Assembly (NCBI GenBank): GCA_002686525.1
Contig: NZDA01000006.1
Coordinates: forward strand, 109,753-116,783
From: Methanobacteriota archaeon
GTDB lineage: Archaea > Thermoplasmatota > Poseidoniia > Poseidoniales > Thalassarchaeaceae
DNA length: 7,031 nt
Direction: 5' to 3'
A model generated the notes under the pieces. The model saw only the letters and a program-made list of their open reading frames with translations. It was not told the origin of the DNA and searched no databases. Every line of letters begins with the position of its first letter. Positions within the stretch are counted from its first letter, which is position 1. Position numbers and translations under genes: made by a program. Positions 1-5,685 of the stretch are shown piece by piece.

Positions 1-134
1 ATTGAGTCAGTTAGTGGATTCTCTACACTCATTTGATCTAAAGCGAGTCCTGCAAATAATATTCCACCCACGAGATAAAGGAAATATGTAGCCCATAGTT
101 CGTAACTTTCCATCTCTTCGAGTGGATTCTCCAT
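1..134 (-). CDS. Unrecognised small membrane protein, N-terminal part only
   Basis: An open frame starts at ATG 134-132 and runs off the low-coordinate edge with 44 complete codons and no stop. I do not recognise the family. The N-terminus (residues 1-12) is acidic, with the start [12 protein letters not shown]. Residues 13-32 are a hydrophobic stretch rich in aromatics and glycine ([20 protein letters not shown]), which I read as one transmembrane helix. A polar, acidic segment follows. The tetrapeptide ENPL occurs at residues 2-5 and again at 38-41, just outside each end of the helix. A GGTGA ribosome binding site lies two bases before the ATG, slightly close but supportive of this start. 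The gene follows the KH-protein gene after 52 bases on the same strand, so it may share its transcript. It could be a short integral membrane protein or the first helix of a larger one; the window cannot decide. No function is assigned. Confidence 0.55.
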   Translation of the reverse strand, partial: MENPLEEMESYELWATYFLYLVGGILFAGLALDQMSVENPLTDS

Positions 135-136
135 AG

Positions 137-143
137 TCACCGC
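137..143 (-). promoter_or_regulatory. Ribosome binding site of the unrecognised membrane protein
   Basis: Read on the minus strand, GCGGTGA lies two bases before the ATG at 134. It matches the GGTGA core that pairs with the archaeal 16S 3' end and is the main support for this short frame being a real gene. The two-base spacing is shorter than the four bases seen for rio1 and for the proposed nuoM start. Confidence 0.45.
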
Positions 144-186
144 AGATAGACATCTCGCTTAGGTATAACTCATGCTAGATTAGAAA

Positions 187-918
187 TTATTCTTCCTCAA
201 ATACTATTTTTTCATCATCAGCTAATTCCATCATCTCAGAAATTGATTCTTCATCTAAAGGTTCAACTTGTGAATTTGTGAATTTTCTTTCTCTTCGACG
301 ACGTGCATCTGCTAAACTAGGGACTAGGGCCTCAAAAGTTGAACTATCTTCGACTACTTTCTCTTCATAGGTTTCAAGACTGTAGGAACGTATTCTCTGT
401 CTTTTCCTATCCTGTTCTAAACCAAAAAGAACAGTTCCATGTTCTGAACCTTGTAAAATTCCTTCGATTGCAGGTGTAGCAAGTGCCAGAGATTCTTGAT
501 CACCAATGACCAATACAGTTGAGCCGTAAATTGCCATTTCAGTACCAGTTAATTCTTCAATTAGACTCCTTATACGGCCATTAGTTCCAATTAATCTGCT
601 TCTCATTCTTCTAGTCTGATTAGGCTGTCTACCTACCCATTCTCTGATATCATACATCCTCAAAAATACATCATCATTTAATAATTGGACCGCTCTTTTA
701 GGAGCAAGCCCTCTTCCAATAGCAAAAATAACATCTGGAAGTTTCATTTTCATTACAGGATCTATTCCTTCATCAGGCCAAACAACGCTAACATCACCAG
801 AATTTGATTCTATATGCAAAGATGCTCCACAAACATTCTCAATCATTTTTCTTGTAGAACCACGTTTACCAATCAGCACAGCAATTCTATCTTTAGGAAT
901 CCGTGCTAAATGTTCCAT
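187..918 (-). CDS. dim2: Two-KH-domain RNA-binding protein, archaeal Dim2/Pno1 family
   Basis: This is a 243-residue RNA-binding protein of the Dim2/Pno1 family. In eukaryotes and by inference in archaea, such proteins bind the 3' region of small-subunit rRNA during late 30S/40S maturation. The first KH domain (about residues 1-85) starts with the family-typical IPKDRIAVLIGKRGSTRKMIE and has a GKRG loop at 17-20. The second (about 95-160) has the characteristic IGTNGRIRSLIEELTGTEMAIYG run with a GTNG loop at 111-114. Both GxxG loops, which contact RNA, are intact. The core ends near residue 178. A tail of about 65 residues follows, with an Arg/Lys patch at 206-212 and then an acidic stretch to the C-terminal EEE; family members are usually about 180 residues, so this tail is extra. 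ATG 918 is the first possible start, because a TAA lies in frame upstream, and it places KH1 at the expected distance. No Shine-Dalgarno sequence precedes it. Its place directly after aIF1A and rio1 is the classic archaeal arrangement. Function is assigned by family and context. Confidence 0.92.
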   Translation of the reverse strand: MEHLARIPKDRIAVLIGKRGSTRKMIENVCGASLHIESNSGDVSVVWPDEGIDPVMKMKLPDVIFAIGRGLAPKRAVQLLNDDVFLRMYDIREWVGRQPNQTRRMRSRLIGTNGRIRSLIEELTGTEMAIYGSTVLVIGDQESLALATPAIEGILQGSEHGTVLFGLEQDRKRQRIRSYSLETYEEKVVEDSSTFEALVPSLADARRRRERKFTNSQVEPLDEESISEMMELADDEKIVFEEE

Positions 919-937
919 GGTTAGGGGAAGAGCCGCT

Positions 938-951
938 GGGTTTTAACTCCC
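938..951 (-). promoter_or_regulatory. Possible TATA box for a leaderless dim2 transcript
   Basis: On the minus strand this reads GGGAGTTAAAACCC. The TTAAAA (946-941) ends 22 bases before the dim2 ATG at 918, so its centre is about 25 bases upstream. That is the distance between an archaeal TATA box and a transcription start, so transcription could begin at the ATG itself. This would explain why the 37-base gap between rio1 and dim2 has no Shine-Dalgarno sequence next to the start. The upstream GGGAG is purine-rich, as a BRE would be, but is not a good consensus match. The site also has dyad symmetry (GGGnnTTAAnnCCC). A short AT-rich match can arise by chance, so this remains a hypothesis. Confidence 0.3.
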
Positions 952-955
952 TGTT

Positions 956-1840
956 TTAATTTGGTCCAGATAGAGGAGGTAATGTAGGAACTGGGTCTTC
1001 TAATACTCGAAGCAAACTTTCGCCTATATCTGCATTGTAACCTTGCCTGTTAATCCATTGGACTAATCTAGTCACATCTCTAACTAGAAACTCTTCAGAA
1101 TGGGGATGCTGTTTGGTAACACTTTGCCCAACATCTATCACCCATGGTTCACCGTCTTTCCACAAAATATTATACTCTGAGAAATCTGCATGTACAAGTT
1201 CAGCAGTTTGCCAATTGATAGCAAGAAAATCTAGTAAATCTTCGAACACTTGATATGGCTCGTCAATAATCACATCTTTTAATCGAGGGCTAACTCCCTC
1301 ACCTTCTCCTAAATATTCCATAATTAGAACATTCTTAAGATTTGAAATTGGCCTAGGTACTCTAAGTCCATACTTCCTCATTCTTTTTAAATTTCTAAAC
1401 TCTTTTCTGACCCAAATATTGACTAATTCTCTATGTCTACGTGAGAGGCCTCCGAATCTTGGATCTCCATCAATGTATTTTGCCAATCCTTTGAATACAG
1501 CATTAGTTGTATGAAATATCTTCACTGCAACAGGTCCGTGATTTGAGGTTGCATGGAAAACATGCGCTTCTTTCCCTCTTGCAATTGGATAATCTAGTGT
1601 CTCAATCTCTCCTTTTTGCATTAACTTATGCAAAGACATTAGAGTAGATTTATCAAAAACCGCATCGAATACTCTTCTATCAACCCAATCATAAGTTCCT
1701 TTTCCTAGAACCCCTTGTAAACCATCTTCAATTTCTGAAAACATTTTTTCAAATCGAGGCTCAGATAACCATGCATGTTTCTTTTCACCTCTCATTAAAG
1801 CATCGAGGTCGGGTAAATCCCAATCCTCTGAATCCGACAT
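956..1840 (-). CDS. rio1: RIO-type serine/threonine kinase Rio1
   Basis: This is a 294-residue atypical kinase of the Rio1 family, an ATPase/kinase that acts in the final steps of small ribosomal subunit maturation. Numbered from the chosen start, an N-terminal region (1-80) precedes the RIO core. The ATP loop is RGKEAHVF at 88-95, where the usual family form is STGKEA. The catalytic lysine is K107 (VAVKIF), the helix-C glutamate is probably E147 (RKEFRNL), and the hinge is MEYLG at 174-178. The catalytic loop HADFSEYN (217-224) supplies D219 and N224, and metal-binding D236 lies in VIDVGQSV. The Rio1-typical HPHSEEFLVRDV follows at 245-256. All key residues are present, so the enzyme looks active. 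The longest open frame begins 19 codons earlier, but that would put a poorly conserved segment inside aIF1A. ATG 1840 has a GGGTGAG ribosome binding site at ideal spacing and lies four bases after the aIF1A stop, so translational coupling is likely. Confidence 0.95.
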   Translation of the reverse strand: MSDSEDWDLPDLDALMRGEKKHAWLSEPRFEKMFSEIEDGLQGVLGKGTYDWVDRRVFDAVFDKSTLMSLHKLMQKGEIETLDYPIARGKEAHVFHATSNHGPVAVKIFHTTNAVFKGLAKYIDGDPRFGGLSRRHRELVNIWVRKEFRNLKRMRKYGLRVPRPISNLKNVLIMEYLGEGEGVSPRLKDVIIDEPYQVFEDLLDFLAINWQTAELVHADFSEYNILWKDGEPWVIDVGQSVTKQHPHSEEFLVRDVTRLVQWINRQGYNADIGESLLRVLEDPVPTLPPLSGPN

Positions 1841-1843
1841 AAT

Positions 1844-1850
1844 CTCACCC
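1844..1850 (-). promoter_or_regulatory. Ribosome binding site of rio1, containing the aIF1A stop codon
   Basis: On the minus strand GGGTGAG is followed by ATT and the rio1 ATG at 1840. The TGA inside it is the stop codon of aIF1A. A ribosome ending on aIF1A therefore sits on the rio1 initiation site. The strong match and the four-base spacing after GGTGA decide the rio1 start against the longer reading that begins at 1897. Confidence 0.8.
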
Positions 1851-2360
1851 AAAGAAAGAATCAATATCGTCATCGACCGATGTTGTATCCTTAACAACCG
1901 GCTCTTCGACTTCTAATTCAGATTCTTCTTCAACTAAGTTTTCTTCTTCAATTATTTCCAGTTCTTCATTTGAATCTGTTACTTCTGAAATGTCTTCAGA
2001 CATGCCAAATAAGTCTACAATATCTGGTAATACTCCTTTTCTTGACAAATACAGGGATTGTGTCTTAGTATATCTCATAACCACATTAGCTTTTTCGTCC
2101 TGAAAATCCCAAGGTTGTACGACAATCAAGTCTCCTTCCCTAACCCACTGTCTTCTCCTCATTTTTCCAGGAATACGAGCAAGACGACTGTCTCCATCTT
2201 CACAAACAGCCCTTACTCTTCGGCCTCCTAAAATTTGGTCTGCAATAGCAAACATTTCGTTGACTTTCCGGTTCGGTAAAGGGACTCTGATTTTGTCACT
2301 ACCACCAGATTCTAGCCTTGCTAAAAGCTCAGCATCAACCTTCTCCTCTCTACGAGCCAT
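1845..2360 (-). CDS. eif1A: Translation initiation factor aIF1A with long acidic tail
   Basis: This is a 171-residue archaeal initiation factor 1A, which binds the A site of the 30S subunit and helps scanning or selection of the start codon. A short basic N-terminus (MARREEK) leads into the S1-like OB fold at about residues 24-100. Typical signatures are IRVPLPNRKVNEMFAIADQI, the RRVRAVCEDGDSRLARIPGKMRR region at 47-69, and EGDLIVVQPWDFQDEKANVV at 75-94. A helical segment YTKTQSLYLSRKGVLPDIV ends the core near 115. Archaeal IF1A is usually about 100-115 residues and ends there. Here a tail of about 50 residues follows: 22 of the last 50 are Asp or Glu, with one Lys, and it ends VDDDIDSFFG. 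No start codon lies in frame between the ATG and the upstream gene. The only GGTGA (2381-2377) is 16 bases from the ATG, too far for ordinary use. The gene follows nuoN after 44 bases and precedes rio1 by four bases. Confidence 0.95.
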   Translation of the reverse strand: MARREEKVDAELLARLESGGSDKIRVPLPNRKVNEMFAIADQILGGRRVRAVCEDGDSRLARIPGKMRRRQWVREGDLIVVQPWDFQDEKANVVMRYTKTQSLYLSRKGVLPDIVDLFGMSEDISEVTDSNEELEIIEEENLVEEESELEVEEPVVKDTTSVDDDIDSFFG

Positions 2361-2388
2361 GTCTATCCGTCTAGAGTCACCTATGTGA

Positions 2389-2409
2389 ACTTGAGCCTTC
2401 GGACTCAGT
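2389..2409 (-). other. Small hairpin across the nuoN stop codon
   Basis: On the minus strand the last bases of nuoN and the start of the spacer can fold into an 8-base-pair stem. ACT pairs with AGT, GAG with CTC and CC with GG, with one unpaired base on each side, closed by a GAA triloop in a C-G context. The nuoN TGA (2407-2405) lies inside the left arm. No T-tract follows, so it is not a convincing intrinsic terminator. It could mark an RNA processing or stability boundary between the complex I genes and the ribosome cluster, or be chance. I found it by eye, without an energy calculation. Confidence 0.3.
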
Positions 2410-4090
2410 TAGAAACAAAGGATTCTATAGCATTTGCAACCATATCTATCAGAGATTCACTTAACGGACCGATTCCTACTATTACAGTCAAAATAGCGCA
2501 AGTCAATATTGCCATCCTTAAGCTAAATGCATCCTTCAAATCTCTACTTTCAACTGATTCTTCGAAGAACATTACTAAACCAATTCTCAGATAGTAAAAC
2601 ATCGAAAGAGCTGAATTAATTACTATGGCAAAGGCTAGCCAGAATACAGGTTCAACACTAGTTAACCAGTCCATTACCGAAGTTGCATCTGATGCCCCAG
2701 TTCCTGCTGAAATATTTACAATCCCATTAATCATCAAAAACTTTGACAGGAATCCGGACAAAGGAGGGACACCTGCTAATGATAGCATGAATAAGAACAT
2801 CGAACCTGCTACGAGTGGATCTCTTCGTGCTAACCCATGAAGATCTTCTAATCTGTGACCTTTATCTTCGGTTTCAAGAAGAGATAATACCAAAAATGCT
2901 CCAAACTTGAAGATTACAAGAACTGCGAGATGGAATACTATTGCTGTTAATACTAGTTCAGTTGCTGCTTGAGAAGCGAGACCACTACCAATTGCTGCTA
3001 ATCCTGCTAGCATATACCCGGCATGTGAAACACTGGAGTATGCCAACATCCTCTTAGGGTTATCACTAGTCAAGGCTGCTAGATTACCCCATGTCATTGT
3101 TACAACTGCAATCAAAGCAATTGCTGTGTACCAGAAAGCCTGGCCCTCGAGAGGCATAGTAACAGATACTAAGATTCTCATTAAAGCCACGAATCCCATC
3201 GCCTTTGATGCAGTAGCCAGCAAACCAGCAACTGGTGATGATGCTCCAGCATAAGCATCTGGTGCGGCTAGATGGAAAGGAGCAGCACCTACTTTGAATC
3301 CGAAAGCAACTAACATCAAACCAACTGCAATACCAGCTAGAGGATCTACGGAATCAGATTCAGCCCATCTAATTGCAAGTGCGTCTAATGATAAGTCTCC
3401 ACTCCAGAGGTAAAGTAGTGACATACCATATATTCCCACTGCAGAAGCGACAGATCCTACGATGAAATACTTCATTCCTGCTTCACCTCCAACTTTACTC
3501 TCCTTATGGAAAGCAACAAGAATATACGAAGACAGTGACGCTAATTCAATACAAACAAACAACATAAAAAGGTGTGTTGCCATTGACATTAGGCTCATAC
3601 CAAGACCGACCATAATCAAAATTATGTGGAAATCAACTTGACGACGATTATCAATCAAAGCATTAATCTTCTTGGCAGAAATACTCTCACTGTCATTATC
3701 ATTTGGGGGTTTCACGTTCGCTCTGGCAGGAAGTCTATGAGTTGTTGCAATTGTGGCTAAAAGTAAAGCTGCTATGAAAATCAAAGAGAATAGTCTACTG
3801 AACTCGGTAACTTCCAGAGTATCCCCGATTGAACCATAAGAATTCTGCATCAACCCAAAGAAAAAGGCTGAAATGAAGATTACCAGAGAAACTTGGTTAG
3901 GTAATCTAGGGTTACTTGTACTCTTGAAACGGCTACCTCCAATGAATACAGGAACATGGAATCTTGTTAGAGGAATTCGGAAACTCGCATTACCTAAGTT
4001 TGGAATTAAAATAATGGCTACTAGACCAAATAGCATGATTAGCTCAGGAATAATTAACTCTGCTTCATTTGTACTAATTGGAAGATTCAT
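2405..4090 (-). CDS. nuoN: Complex I proton-pumping subunit NuoN
   Basis: This 561-residue polytopic membrane protein is the antiporter-like subunit N of respiratory complex I. It sits in the membrane arm next to the small subunits and moves protons as quinone is reduced. The order after nuoL and nuoM is the standard one. Conserved proton-path residues are visible: E182 (CIELASLSSYIL), K266 (FGFKVGAAPFHL), K296 (ATASKAMGF) and K450 (VPPLSGFLSKFL). The motif DNPKRMLAYSSVSHAGYML at 343-361 is diagnostic of the family. K395 in HLAVLVIFKFGAF is a further charge in a hydrophobic segment. E. coli NuoN has 485 residues. The extra length here is mostly two polar loops, at about 36-66 after the first helix and about 119-152 before the E182 helix. 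ATG 4090 overlaps the nuoM stop as ATGA and has a GGGGGT ribosome binding site six bases upstream, so this start is secure. An F420H2-type (Fpo) enzyme cannot be excluded from membrane subunits alone. Confidence 0.94.
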   Translation of the reverse strand: MNLPISTNEAELIIPELIMLFGLVAIILIPNLGNASFRIPLTRFHVPVFIGGSRFKSTSNPRLPNQVSLVIFISAFFFGLMQNSYGSIGDTLEVTEFSRLFSLIFIAALLLATIATTHRLPARANVKPPNDNDSESISAKKINALIDNRRQVDFHIILIMVGLGMSLMSMATHLFMLFVCIELASLSSYILVAFHKESKVGGEAGMKYFIVGSVASAVGIYGMSLLYLWSGDLSLDALAIRWAESDSVDPLAGIAVGLMLVAFGFKVGAAPFHLAAPDAYAGASSPVAGLLATASKAMGFVALMRILVSVTMPLEGQAFWYTAIALIAVVTMTWGNLAALTSDNPKRMLAYSSVSHAGYMLAGLAAIGSGLASQAATELVLTAIVFHLAVLVIFKFGAFLVLSLLETEDKGHRLEDLHGLARRDPLVAGSMFLFMLSLAGVPPLSGFLSKFLMINGIVNISAGTGASDATSVMDWLTSVEPVFWLAFAIVINSALSMFYYLRIGLVMFFEESVESRDLKDAFSLRMAILTCAILTVIVGIGPLSESLIDMVANAIESFVSN

Positions 4091-5685
4091 GGTTTTACCC
4101 CCTGTTCAATTAAATGATTGAGTAATACTTCACGAACAAACTCAGTAGACCAATCAGACATCATATCGAAGAAAATGAAGGGGAATATACCAAATGCTAT
4201 GGTAAGAATCCCTAGTATAAACATACTAGTATTTTCATTCCATGTAATGTCTCTGGGATCTTCACCATGTAGTGACTCAGGAAGTATTCCATGATGTCTA
4301 TCATTAGATTCGAATATAGTCTTCTGCATAGATGTTAGATAATACACTGCAGTAATAATCAATGTTAACGCTGGCAGAAGTACTAACCAGCCAAAACTCA
4401 TCCAGAATGCTATCATTATTGCTACCTCAGCTACGAATCCTGCTAGTAATGGAAGTCCTAGACTTCCCATCCAACCTAGCATCATATGTGCAGCTAAGTA
4501 TGGTGAATGATGGGCAATGCCTCTCATTGATCCGATTTCTAGAGTATGATAGTGATGCTTGAATGCTCCTGCAACCGCAAACAGTAGAGGACTTATTATT
4601 CCGTGTGCGAACATCATGAATAATGCTCCAGCAATACCTAATGGCTGCATCGTTGCGATACCTAAGAAAATCAATCCCATGTGAGATACTGATGAATAAG
4701 CTACCATTCTTTTCAGATTAGTTTGACCCATACAAATCCATGCACCATAAACCAAACTCACCATACCAAGAATAACTAAAATTGGTGTGAAAACAACTGT
4801 AGATTCAGGGAATAATGATACTGCTACTCTCAAGAAACCATAAGCACCCATTTTCAGCATTACTCCAGCTAATATCATCGAACCAGCAGTAGGTGCCTGG
4901 ACGTGAGCATCTGGTAACCATGTATGAACAGGAACACTAGGCATCTTAGTTGCGAATCCAATCAATAATAAGATCCAAACTAAATGTCTGAGACCTTCAG
5001 ATTGTATCATTTCACTGTCCATATCTAATAGACTGAAGTGATGTCCAGTCATTGTCCCTGACACGCCTGAAATATCACCTGTGTGGAAATACATTACGAG
5101 GATTCCTACTAACATGATTACGCTAGCAGTGAATGTATAGATGAAGAACTTCATTGAAGCATATTTCCTGTCATCTCCTCCCCAAACTAATATTAAGAAG
5201 AACATCGGTATGAGTGTCATTTCCCAGAAGATATAGAAAACAAAAAGATCGAGAACTACGAAAACTCCGAGTAATGCTCCTTCCATTACCAAGATTAATG
5301 GATGGAAAATATGACCTTCTTTTGCGTCCCATTCGACTAACATAGATAATGGAATTAATAGAGCAGTCAGCCAAACCATAGGTAATGAAAGTGCATCTAC
5401 TCCAACTATCCATGATACTCCGATTGATGGAATAAGATTTACTCGCTCTTCATTCATTAATTCATATTCGCCCATATTAATATTGAGCCAATCAATACCG
5501 CCAAAAGTTGTGAATGAAAGATATGTTGCAAAGGCAAATAAGGCCATGGATACGCCGAAACTGATGTTTCGAGAAAATTTAGCAATCGATGAAGCCATGC
5601 TTTCAGGCAGTATCTGAGGTAAAATCAGTAATAGCAACCCAACTCCAATTGGAGTTAGAGTCAGAATAGTTAATGGATCACTCAG
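4087..5685 (-). CDS. nuoM: Complex I proton-pumping subunit NuoM, probable CTG start
   Basis: This is antiporter-like subunit M of complex I, 532 residues if started at CTG 5685-5683 (E. coli NuoM has 509). In that numbering the proton-path residues are E155 (FYIFWEMTLIPMFF), K247 (GFATKMPSVPVHTWLPDAH), K278 (AGVMLKMGAYGFLR), H361 (FAHGIISPLLF) and E420 (GFVAEVAIM). The TNLKRMVAYSSVSHMGL motif is at 322-338. The first usual start codon in the frame is TTG 5637, which would cut away SDPLTILTLTPIGVG and leave half of the first helix. NuoM proteins normally begin with such a hydrophobic segment containing a P-x-x-G pattern. No ATG, GTG or TTG exists in frame between there and the nuoL stop. The CTG lies three bases after GGGGGTGAG, the same spacing as at rio1, and gives a CTGA overlap with nuoL that mirrors the ATGA overlap with nuoN. 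The 5' end is therefore inferred; the rest is clear. Confidence 0.93.
   Translation of the reverse strand: MSDPLTILTLTPIGVGLLLLILPQILPESMASSIAKFSRNISFGVSMALFAFATYLSFTTFGGIDWLNINMGEYELMNEERVNLIPSIGVSWIVGVDALSLPMVWLTALLIPLSMLVEWDAKEGHIFHPLILVMEGALLGVFVVLDLFVFYIFWEMTLIPMFFLILVWGGDDRKYASMKFFIYTFTASVIMLVGILVMYFHTGDISGVSGTMTGHHFSLLDMDSEMIQSEGLRHLVWILLLIGFATKMPSVPVHTWLPDAHVQAPTAGSMILAGVMLKMGAYGFLRVAVSLFPESTVVFTPILVILGMVSLVYGAWICMGQTNLKRMVAYSSVSHMGLIFLGIATMQPLGIAGALFMMFAHGIISPLLFAVAGAFKHHYHTLEIGSMRGIAHHSPYLAAHMMLGWMGSLGLPLLAGFVAEVAIMIAFWMSFGWLVLLPALTLIITAVYYLTSMQKTIFESNDRHHGILPESLHGEDPRDITWNENTSMFILGILTIAFGIFPFIFFDMMSDWSTEFVREVLLNHLIEQGVKP

Noticed and set aside
5..160. A 41-codon minus-strand frame starting [10 protein letters not shown]
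   Set aside because: It overlaps the membrane-protein frame, lacks a ribosome binding site and has no hydrophobic or family pattern; the frame from 134 has a GGTGA site and a clear helix.
135..186. A terminator after dim2
   Set aside because: Only short mixed A/T runs follow the stop codon on the minus strand; there is no clear T-tract or strong hairpin.
1841..1897. A 19-codon N-terminal extension of Rio1 starting at ATG 1897
   Set aside because: It lies within the acidic tail of aIF1A, has no ribosome binding site, and ATG 1840 has an ideal GGGTGAG site.
2385..2840. Plus-strand open frames at 2385-2594 and 2625-2840
   Set aside because: They lie opposite nuoN (the first also reaches into the spacer), have no ribosome binding sites and no recognisable protein pattern.
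3873..4562. Plus-strand open frames at 3873-4121 and 4362-4562
   Set aside because: They are antisense to well-conserved parts of nuoN and nuoM and show no family features.
5171..5413. Minus-strand 80-codon open frame
   Set aside because: It is a shifted reading of nuoM, whose own frame is conserved through the same stretch.
4087..5637. nuoM starting at TTG 5637
   Set aside because: It removes half of the first membrane helix, leaves a 44-base gap inside an otherwise overlapping gene set, and has no good ribosome binding site.
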